A DNA stretch of 64,000 nucleotides, from contig WHUZ01000067.1 in the NCBI GenBank assembly GCA_015179045.1, positions 248,001 to 312,000 on the forward strand. Reading direction: 5' to 3'. Position 1 is the stretch's first letter, and each line of letters begins with the position of its first letter. The notes beneath the pieces are model-generated. The model searched no databases and was not told the origin of the DNA. It saw nothing but the letters and a program-made list of their open reading frames with translations. The position numbers and the translations under genes are program-made. The DNA comes from Kalaharituber pfeilii. Its lineage: Eukaryota; Ascomycota; Pezizomycetes; Pezizales; Pezizaceae. Positions 33,095 to 43,524 of this stretch are shown here, piece by piece.

Positions 33095-34884
33095 CTACGC
33101 CCCAATAGCCTGTGGATTCCAGAACAACATATCCGGATCTACCTGTTGCTTAATCCTCAACAGCCTGTCCAGTCTGCCCTCGCCCGGCCCACTGGATCCA
33201 TCCCACTTATCATTCCCATAATAGAACTGGTGCGCTTCTGCCGCGGAAAGAGTTGGGTCAACGTAATTTACGTATCCCTTCCTGTCCTCGGGATTCATTT
33301 TATCCAGCATGCTGGCGGCCATACTGTTCATGAAGGTGATTCCGGCAGCTGGGTAGGGTGGCTGCCGGCTGTTCGTGTAGGAGTAAAGTTGCCAGGTCCA
33401 GAGAGAGTCACGATGCGCGTAGGATGATCCAGCGAGCGAGCCTTTGTTGATTTCTGAGTGGACGCCGCCATAGAGGTCTGCAAGGACCCACCAGACCTAC
33501 AAAGTATAAGTGTACTTGGTCAGTTTGGCTCAGGCTGGAACTATTTCGAGGTGAAGAATATGGGAGTGGGAGGAAGTGAACTCACAAAGTCGGTAGTATT
33601 CTCATGGGTGGCGAGGAAGTTAAAGAAAGACGTTATGACTGAGGAGTTTTGTGGGTTTGATTGAGTGGCAACCACGCTTTTTGCAAAGAAGGTGTCATGC
33701 TCATTATATCCAGTCAAAGGAACCTCCAAAGTTTGTGCCCACGCAATCGCCTTCAAGGTGTCCAACCAACCAGCAGTGGTGGTTGTAATTGTAGTCCCTG
33801 CAGGCATCCTGTCTCTCAGCCCCTGAATGGCCGTCGTGAACCCAGCTGAGTCACCCCAGTATACTCCGGACACAACGAAAGCACCGGTGGTTGTAAAGAG
33901 GCGGAGCGCAATTTCTTTGGGAGCTTCAAGACCATACTCTTGCATGGCGAGGAAAATGTTGACTTTCTGTTGGACGGTGGTCTGCTCTGAGGCAGGGATG
34001 TTCACGGTGTAGCTAATTGCGCTGCTAGGTGCCTGGACAGTTTGCATGTGGAAGGTAGTGACGATGGCGAAGGAGGAGCCGGCGCCACGGAGAGCCTGGG
34101 GGAGAAATGAGTTACCACTCCAAATTTCATAGTGCGTCCAATATCACATTGGAGCTCTATTTGAGGAAATTGAGAACTTACCCAGAAGAGCTCAGGATTG
34201 ACACTAGAGCTTGCCTCAGTGATTGTTCCGTTGGCGAGAACCACGTCCAGCTTGACGATCTTGTCGAGTGCAATCCCCCACATCCTGGAAGTGAATCCAA
34301 AACCTCCATGTGTCGCATGGCCGCCGATTCCAACGCTGTCCTCATATCAGTCAAGTTCGATAGTCAAGGAGTGAGCCTGCTGCTCTGTGATCAACGTACC
34401 CTGGACAAACACCATGGGGCAATGCCCTTCCCCCCGCGTTATACAAGGCCAGCGCGAGGTTGCCCAATCTAACCCCAGCACCAACTTTCACAATTTGCGT
34501 TGCCGGGTCTATCTCAATCTTATTAAACCTGTTCATATCAATCATAAACGACCCATCCTGGCCGCCTAGAGCCATCGCCCCATAACTATGTCCACCTCCC
34601 CTCGCTTGCACTTTGACGCCATACTTCTTCGCACATTTGAGTGCAATTGACACTTCCGCGGGTGTCTTTGGCAACGCGACTGCGACGGGTTTGTATGGGA
34701 GACGAAGGTTGAATGGAGCAATGATGCTATTCCAGTCGCTTGACACTGTTGTCAGACCTTCGACGTTATAGTCGTCGAGACATTCGGCTAGCGTTGTATG
34801 CCGTGCTTGCATTGAAGTTGGGACGGCGCCCGAGAGTGAGCTCAGGCTGGTGAGCAGGACGAGAAAGCTGCTGCGGAGAAGCAT
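33095..34884 (-). CDS. Secreted FAD-linked oxidase, berberine-bridge-enzyme type
   Basis: Four exons, 34884-34400, 34335-34182, 34095-33586 and 33496-33095, with introns of 64, 86 and 89 nt; all junctions keep frame and give 516 aa, the usual family size. A hydrophobic signal peptide starts MLLRSSFLVLLTSLSSLSG. The FAD domain has KVQARGGGHSYGAMALGG, where the His of GGGHS is the expected 8-alpha flavin attachment site, and the spliced GVCPGVGIGGHATHGGFG, whose Cys is the second attachment site of bicovalent members. The C-terminus has the BBE box (YYGNDKWDG, LLRIKQQVDPDMLFWNPQAI). It probably oxidises a sugar or small phenolic alcohol outside the cell; the substrate is not evident. There are no neighbouring biosynthetic genes. 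Confidence 0.92.
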
Positions 34885-37800
34885 GGTGTCAACGAACGAA
34901 CGGATCGCAATGATCTCCGATGTTCAAACAATGGAGTGTGGTATATAAGGACAGTAGGCCAAACCTCACGCTTTTGCAGTGTGAAGATTGTTCTTCTGAC
35001 TGGTAACCAGAATGGAGGAGTACCTCGATTATTTATAGCGGGCACGGCGTTTTATATTGCCGGCAGATAGCCACCACCTGTGACCACAGAGGCCCAACTC
35101 AAGGTAATCGGGGGACAACTGAGCAAGCGGATAACTTAGGCAAGCAGAAACGCTGGAAGACTGGAAAACTACTGGGACCACAGTCTGGCATGGGGTAACA
35201 AGGTTCCCATCAGGATACCAATCTAAATGTGGAGGCGAGGGACAGGAGGTACTCAATAGTGCGAAGTGGGGTAAACAAGGATGTTAGCGGATCTTGGCGG
35301 TCTGGAGTGGAGCATGTGGGGGCGAATGCAAGTTACTGGGTCATAATCGCGGACAACTTCACGTTCCAACTGGACTATGGTTTACCCACAACCTGAACTT
35401 TTGGGGGGCAGTGGAGGTGGAATTTCGCGAAAAAAGTACACGGATTACGTATTCGTATCTCGATGGGTAAGAAGTTGTCACAACCCTATAGCCAGCAGCG
35501 TAGCCGTGATTAACCTGACAATTCCAAAGTTTCCCCTTGCACGATCGCAATCCTTTTTTGCACTTTAGGCAGTTGCCTAAGGTGCATTAAGATGCAGTTC
35601 ACTTACTTCCCGGTTGCTATCGACGGATACTGGGTAAACTCATTTTTGGATGGGAATGAGTCACTTCATTAATATAATATCCCCACATTTCTCCGCGCAA
35701 GATATGAATATATCCCCGGGGGGTTATGATGGTAGCACTCTGATGTTGTCCCCAAAATCTCTATCAAGTGTGCTATTGATAATACAACTAATACGCGCAC
35801 AATTGACAATTTTTCGACGTATAATCGGCATGTCCAGGGTTCCGGGAGTAAAATCCTGTCAACGATTTCTCTACCAGGAGAGATGCTCCTGGTCTCAATC
35901 TTGGTATATTGACATTTTTGGATCCGCTATGTATACGTCATCTCATGCGATGGTGATGTATCTCGCATGTGCTATGGGATATGGGGGGGTTGGTTTAGTT
36001 CGAACTCGTCGTCACGGTTTCTGGTATAAAGCAGAGTGCAGTAAGCAAAGAATTCTTGCGGCCAAAAATAAATCGATTTTTATTCTTCCGACGAAGTGAG
36101 CCTACCTCCAGAAACGGAAACCCCAGCCAATCACACAGGTATGTAAGGCTATCTTTGATGTCCCCCTTTTCGTCGTTTTCAGAAGAGTACACAATCTAAC
36201 TCGAGGAAGTTCAGAAGCAAGCATAATTATGACTTCCAGAAGGGTATCTCAAAGTCCGCATCCGGTGAGGGTGGTTGCAGTAGGGTTTATACTGTAGTGG
36301 CGTAGGTGGCGCGAGCTCGGGTCCAATGTCAGCTAATTACTAAAATGAACAAGATGTAATGTCGAACTGTTAACTGCGGAACGGGGTAATACTTGTCCGA
36401 ATATCTATGTGGCTGGTCTATGGGTAGACACCCGTTTGAGTAGTTCGCTCTAACAGCGGTTCAGCTTTCGCATTTATTCTGTGCTACTCATCATAGAACA
36501 TGTCCTTAACTAGGAGAGGTAACTGATGCAAACTCCTGTTGATGGAAACCATTACCCAAAATTCTTAAGTGAATGATCTTGAATTTTATCCCTTTTCTCT
36601 CCATCTCACGTATCTCGCGCACACCTCCGGTACAGTACATACTAGCTTATATAAGGGTGGGGTTCTTTGATGCTGTACCGAAGCTGCATCCATTGCGAAT
36701 GTTGTTGCACCAGCCGGGATCATGTTTGCTGAACCCTGATTCGGAAGGCTAGGATGCAAGGATACGTACCTGCAGTTACGTAGAAGCTCGAGTACTCAAT
36801 CTGATATGCACATCCCCAATTCGTATCCATGTACAGTACTTAGGCTACGGCTCTCAAATCGAAATACTCCCCTTTGCATACTTCAGCCCATGCAGGAGTG
36901 AACCAATGTCTCGGGTGACATGCAGTGTAACATCCAGGTGTAGGCTTCACTGGTGGGGCAGTTACAAGGGTAGCGAGCTCCCAATTGGAAAATATACCGT
37001 CCAATACCCACCAAAGAGTTAGCACATGTTGGTTAGTGAATGGGATTGGAAGGATTCTAGAAAAATTGCACCTTGGGTAATCCCCGTAACAGGGTTACAA
37101 ATGCGTGACTACGGCTTATAATTTGTTGCCCTTTTGCCCTAATGGTGGGGAGGTTGTGGACGCAGCCCTGAGTGTCGCTTCAGAGTGAGGTAGACTCCAT
37201 GTACACACTTAAGCTAGGGATAGGTTCTTTGAGCGGGTTCTTGCAGGGGCGTGACGCCATATCCGAGACCCTCTCAGTGATTGGTTCACTCCTTTTTTAA
37301 CTCCCCGCCTGCGCTGGCTGTCACAAGACGTTGAAACATCCACGCAAATCGCGCCAAGAGAGATAGTTGATGCCACGTTCTGACTATTCGCCATGGTCGC
37401 ACAATATGTTTGTACAGTATTGTACCACTAGGCGACGTACACCACCACGACCACTTGCATGCACTCGAGACACATTTTACACCAAAGTTGACGATCGAGT
37501 AGAGCATATATCTCAATCACCAGAACAGTATTTTCTATGCGACCTGCGAGTGACCTAAACCAAATGCCGTTCTTTATAACCTATACCTCGGCTTCGTCAT
37601 TTTCAAGGACTCGTGGCTAAACCCAATTTTCGTACCAGGTCTTGGCGCCTTTTCCCACCCATTACATATTGCCAATATATAGAATTTTGCAAACCATCCC
37701 GGCAATAAATCTACTAAAATTACTACGACACTCGAGTCCCATTGCTTCACTCTGTAAAAATTTACATAACAATTCGTCAGGGCTATCTAATATATTTTTG

Positions 37801-38674
37801 AAGTCATTCACATTCTTCATATCCTCATGTAACATATCTAGTGCACGAGAACTAGCCCTGAAACGGAATATTCAAACATAACCGGTGCAATTGGCCAACT
37901 TAAGTTGAAAAGGCTCTGCATCCTAATATAATCATTACGGATACTCTTTTCTCGGAATTTTATGATCAAAGTCTGCAACCTTGAAGGGGTAGTAGTGCAT
38001 ATTACCGGTAGTAAATAGTTATCAAGACTCATCACCGGAGATTGCACTGAATCATAATTCTTTTCAGAGTTGCATCATTTTGGCAAACATTGGAGCCAGA
38101 TATGAAGAATAACTGTAGGCCGCTCACCCGACAGTTGTGGTCACGCCGTTGGGATGATGGAACTTACTTAACATTGGTAATAGAATATGCATCTTTCTTG
38201 GGAGGGGGGAGGGTGGTCACATAACCCCGCATTCAGGCTACCGGTCTACGGCAGGGATGGGTGTAAATATTAAGATGAGTAAGATCTCAGCACAGTAGGA
38301 TCATTAACACCAGGCAGCTCGGAAAGTGTCCAGCATGGGGTTTGATATATACCAAATAGGTCACTACTCATGTACGAAAATTGACCTAATGAAGATGCAG
38401 AAGATACGTTCACTGTATTCCTCAATGCTATGGCTTCAATTTGAACCCACTTTAGGGCTATTTGCACTCGTAGAAATTTTTTATTGGGGCATCCGGAACA
38501 TGAACAATTTCCGGGTTGACGACGTTAAACCAAGGGCGATGTCCTCCCTTCACTTGCAATCTCTCACTTTGGAAGAATTGCAACGTCAACATAATTTCGA
38601 TTTCTGGGAATCTAATGGTATAAATGCTAATAAATCCAGACAAGGGTAAAGGGGGGACGGGCTTAATAGCTGAC
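34885..38674. other. 3.8 kb without a supported gene
   Basis: Several open stretches below 150 codons exist but none shows domain structure or convincing splice partners. A tail-less relic of a family C hairpin lies at 38216-38258. I see nothing else that I can support. Confidence 0.45.
38216..38258 (-). mobile_element. Tail-less hairpin relic, family C type
   Basis: Minus strand: TCCCTGCCGTAGACCGGTAG then CCTGAATGCGGGG and TTATGTGAC. It matches the family C LINE end, but no A tract follows (the plus-strand side is G-rich), and no TSD is visible. Confidence 0.55.
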
Positions 38675-39957
38675 CTAGATGATCTGCATACATTGTTTTG
38701 GAGACTTTTGTTCTATTGTTCGGTGGAACACTTGGAGAGGGGTATAACATAGCTCAGTCGCCACGGCATTTTCAATACCACCCGGTCTAATAGTCCATAC
38801 CAAAATCTGTTAAGACTTGCACCTATATGAACGATTCCTAGAAAGAAGGGAATGGGGAGGATCAGAAGCATACTCACCTGCTTACTCCATACCTTCGGAA
38901 ACGGAAAATGATCCTCTGGCACGATGTGTATCCCAGGTGCTTCTATGTTCCACACCCTCTGGTACTGCGTGTGTTTTTTCGCTCCTATTCTAACCGTACT
39001 GCCTTTTGGGGCCAACACATACTCCATCGTTCCTGGCTTGACCTTCTTTACCAACACATTGTTCACATAAACTGGGGCCGTCTGGTGCAGCTGGGCATTA
39101 CTATGATCAATCAAGACTGGTATCATATTGGGATTATCGGTAGCAGGAGGAGCAACTTTGGATTCATCATAGTCAGCAGGAGGGCGCGGGGCGTACTGAC
39201 ATTGGTAATTGAAAATTGCTATGGAGCATTCCTTGGGGCTGGGTATGGAACGGTCTAGACGGGGCTTTGGCGGTGGTGGCCATCGGCTTGCTTCAGGTAG
39301 TGGGGGACTTGGGGGTTGGTAGTAATCCCTGATGGGGTCGAGGGAGCGTGTTGCGGGTTCCGGCGTGGACCATAGGCGTGTGTCGATCGATGCAGAACTC
39401 TCAATCGGTACTGCACCCCGCTCCTGGAGCAACCTTTCGTGCCGTTGTCGCAACTTATCTTCGAGAGTCACAAAGCCTGGTGGGGCAGACAAGTGCGACC
39501 TCATTTCGTGCGCGTTTACCGATAAACCTCGAGGCTCATGGTAGAGGAAATCCTCGGGAGCTGGGACTCGCTTAAGTGGGGCACCTGTTGGTTTCGGAAT
39601 ATACGTCGGTAGTTCACGACTGGCAGTTTTGAATGATGTGTCAGTTTGGGGCTGATGTGGGCTTTCATTCGGGCTTCGTGCTGAGGGTCTTGTTCTCCTC
39701 ATGGATTTGCCAACTAGTAACGGTGGTGCCGCTTGTTCAGACTCCTTTGGTAGTGCCTTGGGTGGGACGATGGTGGATAGAACCTCTGGCGATGATTCAC
39801 GCGTGCTGGTTTCAGATTCTGAAACTTTCGTACCGGTAAGAAGAATTGAAACCTTGTAAATAGCGTAAAGCAACGAGGGCGGGAAGGTCGCAAGGAAGAA
39901 GATGAATAATCTTGGTGCAAGCCAGGCTGCAAACGTATCATGCACGTCCATTGGCAT
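38675..39957 (-). CDS. Unknown protein with an N-terminal membrane span
   Basis: Start ATG at 39957. Exon 1 39957-38878, a 71-nt intron with donor GTGAGT and acceptor AACAG, and exon 2 38806-38675 give 403 aa. Residues about 14-40 are hydrophobic (LFIFFLATFPPSLLYAIYKV), a likely signal anchor. The middle is rich in Pro, Ser and Glu and looks disordered. The C-terminal 130 residues look folded (IPVLIDHSNAQLHQTAPVYV, then VKPGTMEYVLAPKGSTVRIG, and after splicing VWTIRPGGIENAVATEL). I do not recognise the family. Confidence 0.6.
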
Positions 39958-40440
39958 TATTGCTTATATGTCTTCTTGGGCTTCGACATGAAGGTTGATT
40001 TTTGGATAATCGTTAGAAGCACATATTTATTGGTGGGGTAGGGGAAAGCATACTTATACCCTCTTAGTCAAACATGGCCAATCTTGTATAGCGGGCATGA
40101 TATGATATGTTTAGGCACCATCCTGGCTGCCTGCCATGGCCGCGCCTCGCAAGCGGGAAACCGCATAGTTTCTAGTAATACAGGACTTCTTCGGTTGAAA
40201 CGATCCTTAGTTACTTGAAAGGTGTGAAACACTGCTTTATGTTTGTTTTAAAAACTTACCTACTATATTCTACCGGGATATTGCGCACTTCGGGTAACTA
40301 AGAAATGACTTCTCAAAATTCAATGACTTGTTCAATTGACTTCAAATTAACTACAAAGCATCTAGATACATGTAGAGACCTATGTCAAACCTTGTTTAGG
40401 CACACAGAAATTTTTTAGGTGAAGAACTTTTCGTAACATA
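39958..40440. other. Promoter side of the unknown gene; nothing else recognised
   Basis: No gene is supported. Around 40130-40175 there is a weak partial resemblance to the family B hairpin head (CCTGCCATGGC...GCAAGCGGG) without a tail. Base composition falls steeply after about 40440. Confidence 0.4.
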
Positions 40441-41194
40441 TCTATTTAAAAAGAACAGACAGTTAAAGCTCTAACTTTTGCAGAATTATTTTTTAATTTT
40501 TACAGCTATTATAGTAGATACTCTTATAAATCTAGATAGTAGATATAAAGTAGAAAAGAGCTAGTATCTTATAGATTAAAGTAGTATCTGAATAACTATA
40601 GTATTTAAAGTAGTATATAAGATAGTATTAAATATTTTAGAGTTATTTATATTAGATTAGGTTTCTAGTAACTTTAAAAAACTTTTAGCTTATTTATAAG
40701 TATATTATAATAGTTAATAGTTATTTTAATTTCTAGTTACTATAACTTTAGTTAAAATACTTTTTTTTTAGTTTTTACTTTAGTTACTTTTTTATCTTTA
40801 GCTACTTTATAAGTTTAATATTATTCTTTCTAATAATAGACTTAATAATTAAAAAATATTTTTTAGTTTTTTATTTAAAAATTATTACTATATTTTCTAA
40901 ATTTATATTAAGATCTTTTTTCATATTTATATTAAATATTACTTTTAATAGTACTAATAAAAATTAAAAAAATAACTTTATTAATTTTTATTTAAAAAGT
41001 ATTTAAATAAAGTAAATAATATATCTTTTAAATACTTTTAATATTTTAAAAATATAAATATAATAAAAAAGTATTTTTTAATAATTATATATTATATATT
41101 ATTAAATAAAGTTCTTAAAATATAGTTTAATTACTTCCTATTTAAATTTAATATTTTATATTATAAAAGTATTATAGATTTACTAGAACTATAG

Positions 41195-41937
41195 TGTTAC
41201 GGGCGTGAGGGGCTAGGCTCCGGTGGGCGCTGGAAGGCACTGGATGTTACGGCTACGGAGGTGTGTATTCGGCAGGCCGGAGTCACTACGGAGGCGTATA
41301 TACTGCGGGCCGGAAAGGCTACGGAGGCGTATATGCTGCGGGCCGAGATGGCTACGGAGGCGTATGTGCTGCGGGCCGGAAAGGCTACGGAGGCGTATAT
41401 ACTGCGGGCCGGAAAGGCTACAGAGGCGTATATACGGCGGGCCGGAAGGGCAGCTGTTTTGCGTGGAGCGCGCAGCGGAGCGGAGCGATTCACGGGCGTA
41501 ATGAGGAAACGATAGGTTTCAGAAGTATAGAGAACTTAGAACACCGCTTGTGTCTTGATTCTTCAACTGTGCTATCGCCTGTGCTTAAATAGACTGAGCA
41601 CATCATACATGACTAGGCAAGCAAATAAAGAAACGGCAATTCAACAATGCCAATAATCATAACAAAGAAACATGCAACGTAGTACAGATGCTAGATAATA
41701 ACATGTACTAGGGCATGTGCGCATATTAGCTTCATAAACCGAGTGCCAGGCCTATAGACCTTACAATCAACGGTGACACACACTTCCTTAGCACTACCCT
41801 ATTCGGAAGACAAAGAACCTTCTGCCAAGCCTAACGGGTGATCAGTCCGGTCTAGCAGCACTGGCCTTACTGAGGGTTCAGGGTAAGTGTTCCCCTGGTC
41901 GGGTAAGTCTCACCTTAGCCGTAACATATAGAATATA
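41195..41937. mobile_element. Solo LTR, 743 bp
   Basis: Starts TGTTACGGGCGTGAG and ends CTCACCTTAGCCGTAACA; the ends are inverted repeats with TG...CA termini. A perfect 5-bp TSD TATAG flanks it (41190-41194 and 41938-41942). No internal retrotransposon sequence is left, so it is a recombination product. AATAAA occurs near 41624. It contains a 33-bp minisatellite. The terminal motif matches the solo LTR at 6115-7302. Confidence 0.9.
41280..41450. repeat. 33-bp minisatellite inside the solo LTR
   Basis: About five units of the type GCTACGGAGGCGTATATACT + GCGGGCCGGAAAG, with a diverged sixth unit on the left. Because 33 is divisible by three, every frame stays open; on the plus strand one frame would read YGGVYTAGRKG repeats. 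I regard these open frames as a by-product of the repeat rather than a gene. Confidence 0.85.
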
Positions 41938-42986
41938 TATATATATATAATAAAGTAATATATAATAGTTAGATACTAGTATTTATAGTTATAAAATATA
42001 CTATAAAAGCTACATATAGAACTAGTAAATATTATTAGTCAAGTGTTTTTTTAATTTAATAGACAATAACTCTCTAAATTTACTACTATCTATTATAAAA
42101 AGTATATTTTTAATTACTTTAAATATTAATTAGATTTTTTTTTTTAATATTAAAATTATTAATTTAAGTTAGTTTTATAATATAAGTTTTTTTATTTAAA
42201 CTAATACTAACTTTTTGAATTTAATTAAAATTTTTTTAAATAAACTTATTTAATATATTAAAAGTAAATCTAATAACTATATTAAATATAAATTATTTAT
42301 ATAATAAAATACTAATTTTTTAACTTATATTTATTTTAACTTATTAGTTTAAGTTTTTAAATAACTTTTATTAAAAAACTAATAAGTTTCAAAAATAAGT
42401 ACTTATAACTAATATAAAATTATTTACTATTTTTAGTATTTATATTAGTATAAGTTAATATAAGTTAGATTTTTAATATAAGTTTTTACTTTATACTAAT
42501 ATTAACTTACTTTAATAAGTTAGTTTTTTTTTTAAGAAAAACTTTCCTAACAAGTTAAAAATAGAGCTAAAAACTAACTTAGATAGTGATTATTTATATA
42601 GTAAAATATAAAATTTTCAACTTATATCTATTTTACTTATTAGTCTAAGTTTTTCATTAAATTTTCAATATATAAAAACCTCAGGGCTTCGGAACTTGTT
42701 GAACCAGCGAGTAATCTAAGCCACACCAAGACACTCTGTAAACCCCACCATATCCAAGATGCCCAGTTGTTATGCAACCTTGGGAACCGTCGGGACTCAA
42801 AACGACTGCCCGGTGACATTCGGGTGTCTTTATCCATCATGCCATGGATTTCGGTGATTGGAAACCAGTTTGATCGGGCAAATGAACCATGACTGTCGGA
42901 GGTTTGTGTTCGATGTGTAGATGGGTTCCTTCTCGAGTGAGGCGAGAAAGGCAACAGCGGAAAAAGCTACCTACAAAATATTGATG

Positions 42987-43130
42987 CTAGCAAATAATAT
43001 AAATAACGAAATGAACATAACGATACATGCTGGCGACAGGATGTCCTCCGCTAGTCCCGCTCACTCTCCCCTCTCCCCTCTCCTCTGCCCATTTCAATAG
43101 CTCCGCCAGCGGATCCTCTCGCTTTCTCCT
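42987..43130 (-). mobile_element. LINE ORF2 C-terminal remnant
   Basis: The minus strand encodes KREDPLAELLKWAEE, matching the C-terminus DPLMDILEWAEK of the family A LINE at 7325-7961. The expected hairpin and A tail are not visible downstream, so this is an old fragment. The surrounding 42651-43524 holds no supported gene. Confidence 0.5.
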
Positions 43131-43524
43131 CACTATAAGTGACCCCTTTGCCCTCTTATAAGCGCACACTGGGCGCCTCTCGAGTAGCTAACCTGTGCAC
43201 CACCTGCATTAAGTATGGGCTATCCCGTTGCCTACACTGTATCTCCAATTCGTTACCCCTTGTTCCGCAGGATGCCGCCTAACACACTTACTAGTAGGTC
43301 GTGCCTTGAAACTGAGGTATATCTCAGTTGCAGTTTGTCTCGATATGTGTATAACAAAACACGACAAAAGGAAACGAAAGAAACAAGAACGAAAGTAAAG
43401 GAAAAAAAACTGTAAACCTGATCGAGAAAAATACAAGTGACGCCTACAATTGAGCATCGCAACTCGCAACAAAGATTCACACCACAACATAAACACACCA
43501 CAGCTGCTTCCTGCCCTGATCGAG

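Larger units (their letters stand above)
40441..42650. repeat. AT-rich block (decayed DNA) around a solo LTR
   Basis: Both parts, 40441-41189 and 41943-42650, consist almost entirely of A and T with many TpA steps and no open reading frame. This is the look of fungal DNA after repeat-induced or other cytosine-to-thymine mutation, or of an AT-rich centromere-like tract. The LTR at 41195-41937 in the middle has normal GC, so it arrived after the decay. Confidence 0.75.

Noticed and set aside
40125..40175. Family B hairpin copy
   Set aside because: Weak resemblance (CCTGCCATGGC...GCAAGCGGG) with no tail; too decayed or coincidental.
41197..41592. Protein genes on both strands within the minisatellite
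   Set aside because: Open frames in several frames and both strands are caused by a repeat unit divisible by three inside an LTR.
42640..42954. A 104-codon minus-strand frame at the edge of the AT-rich block
   Set aside because: No recognisable domain and no partner exon; kept out of the gene list.
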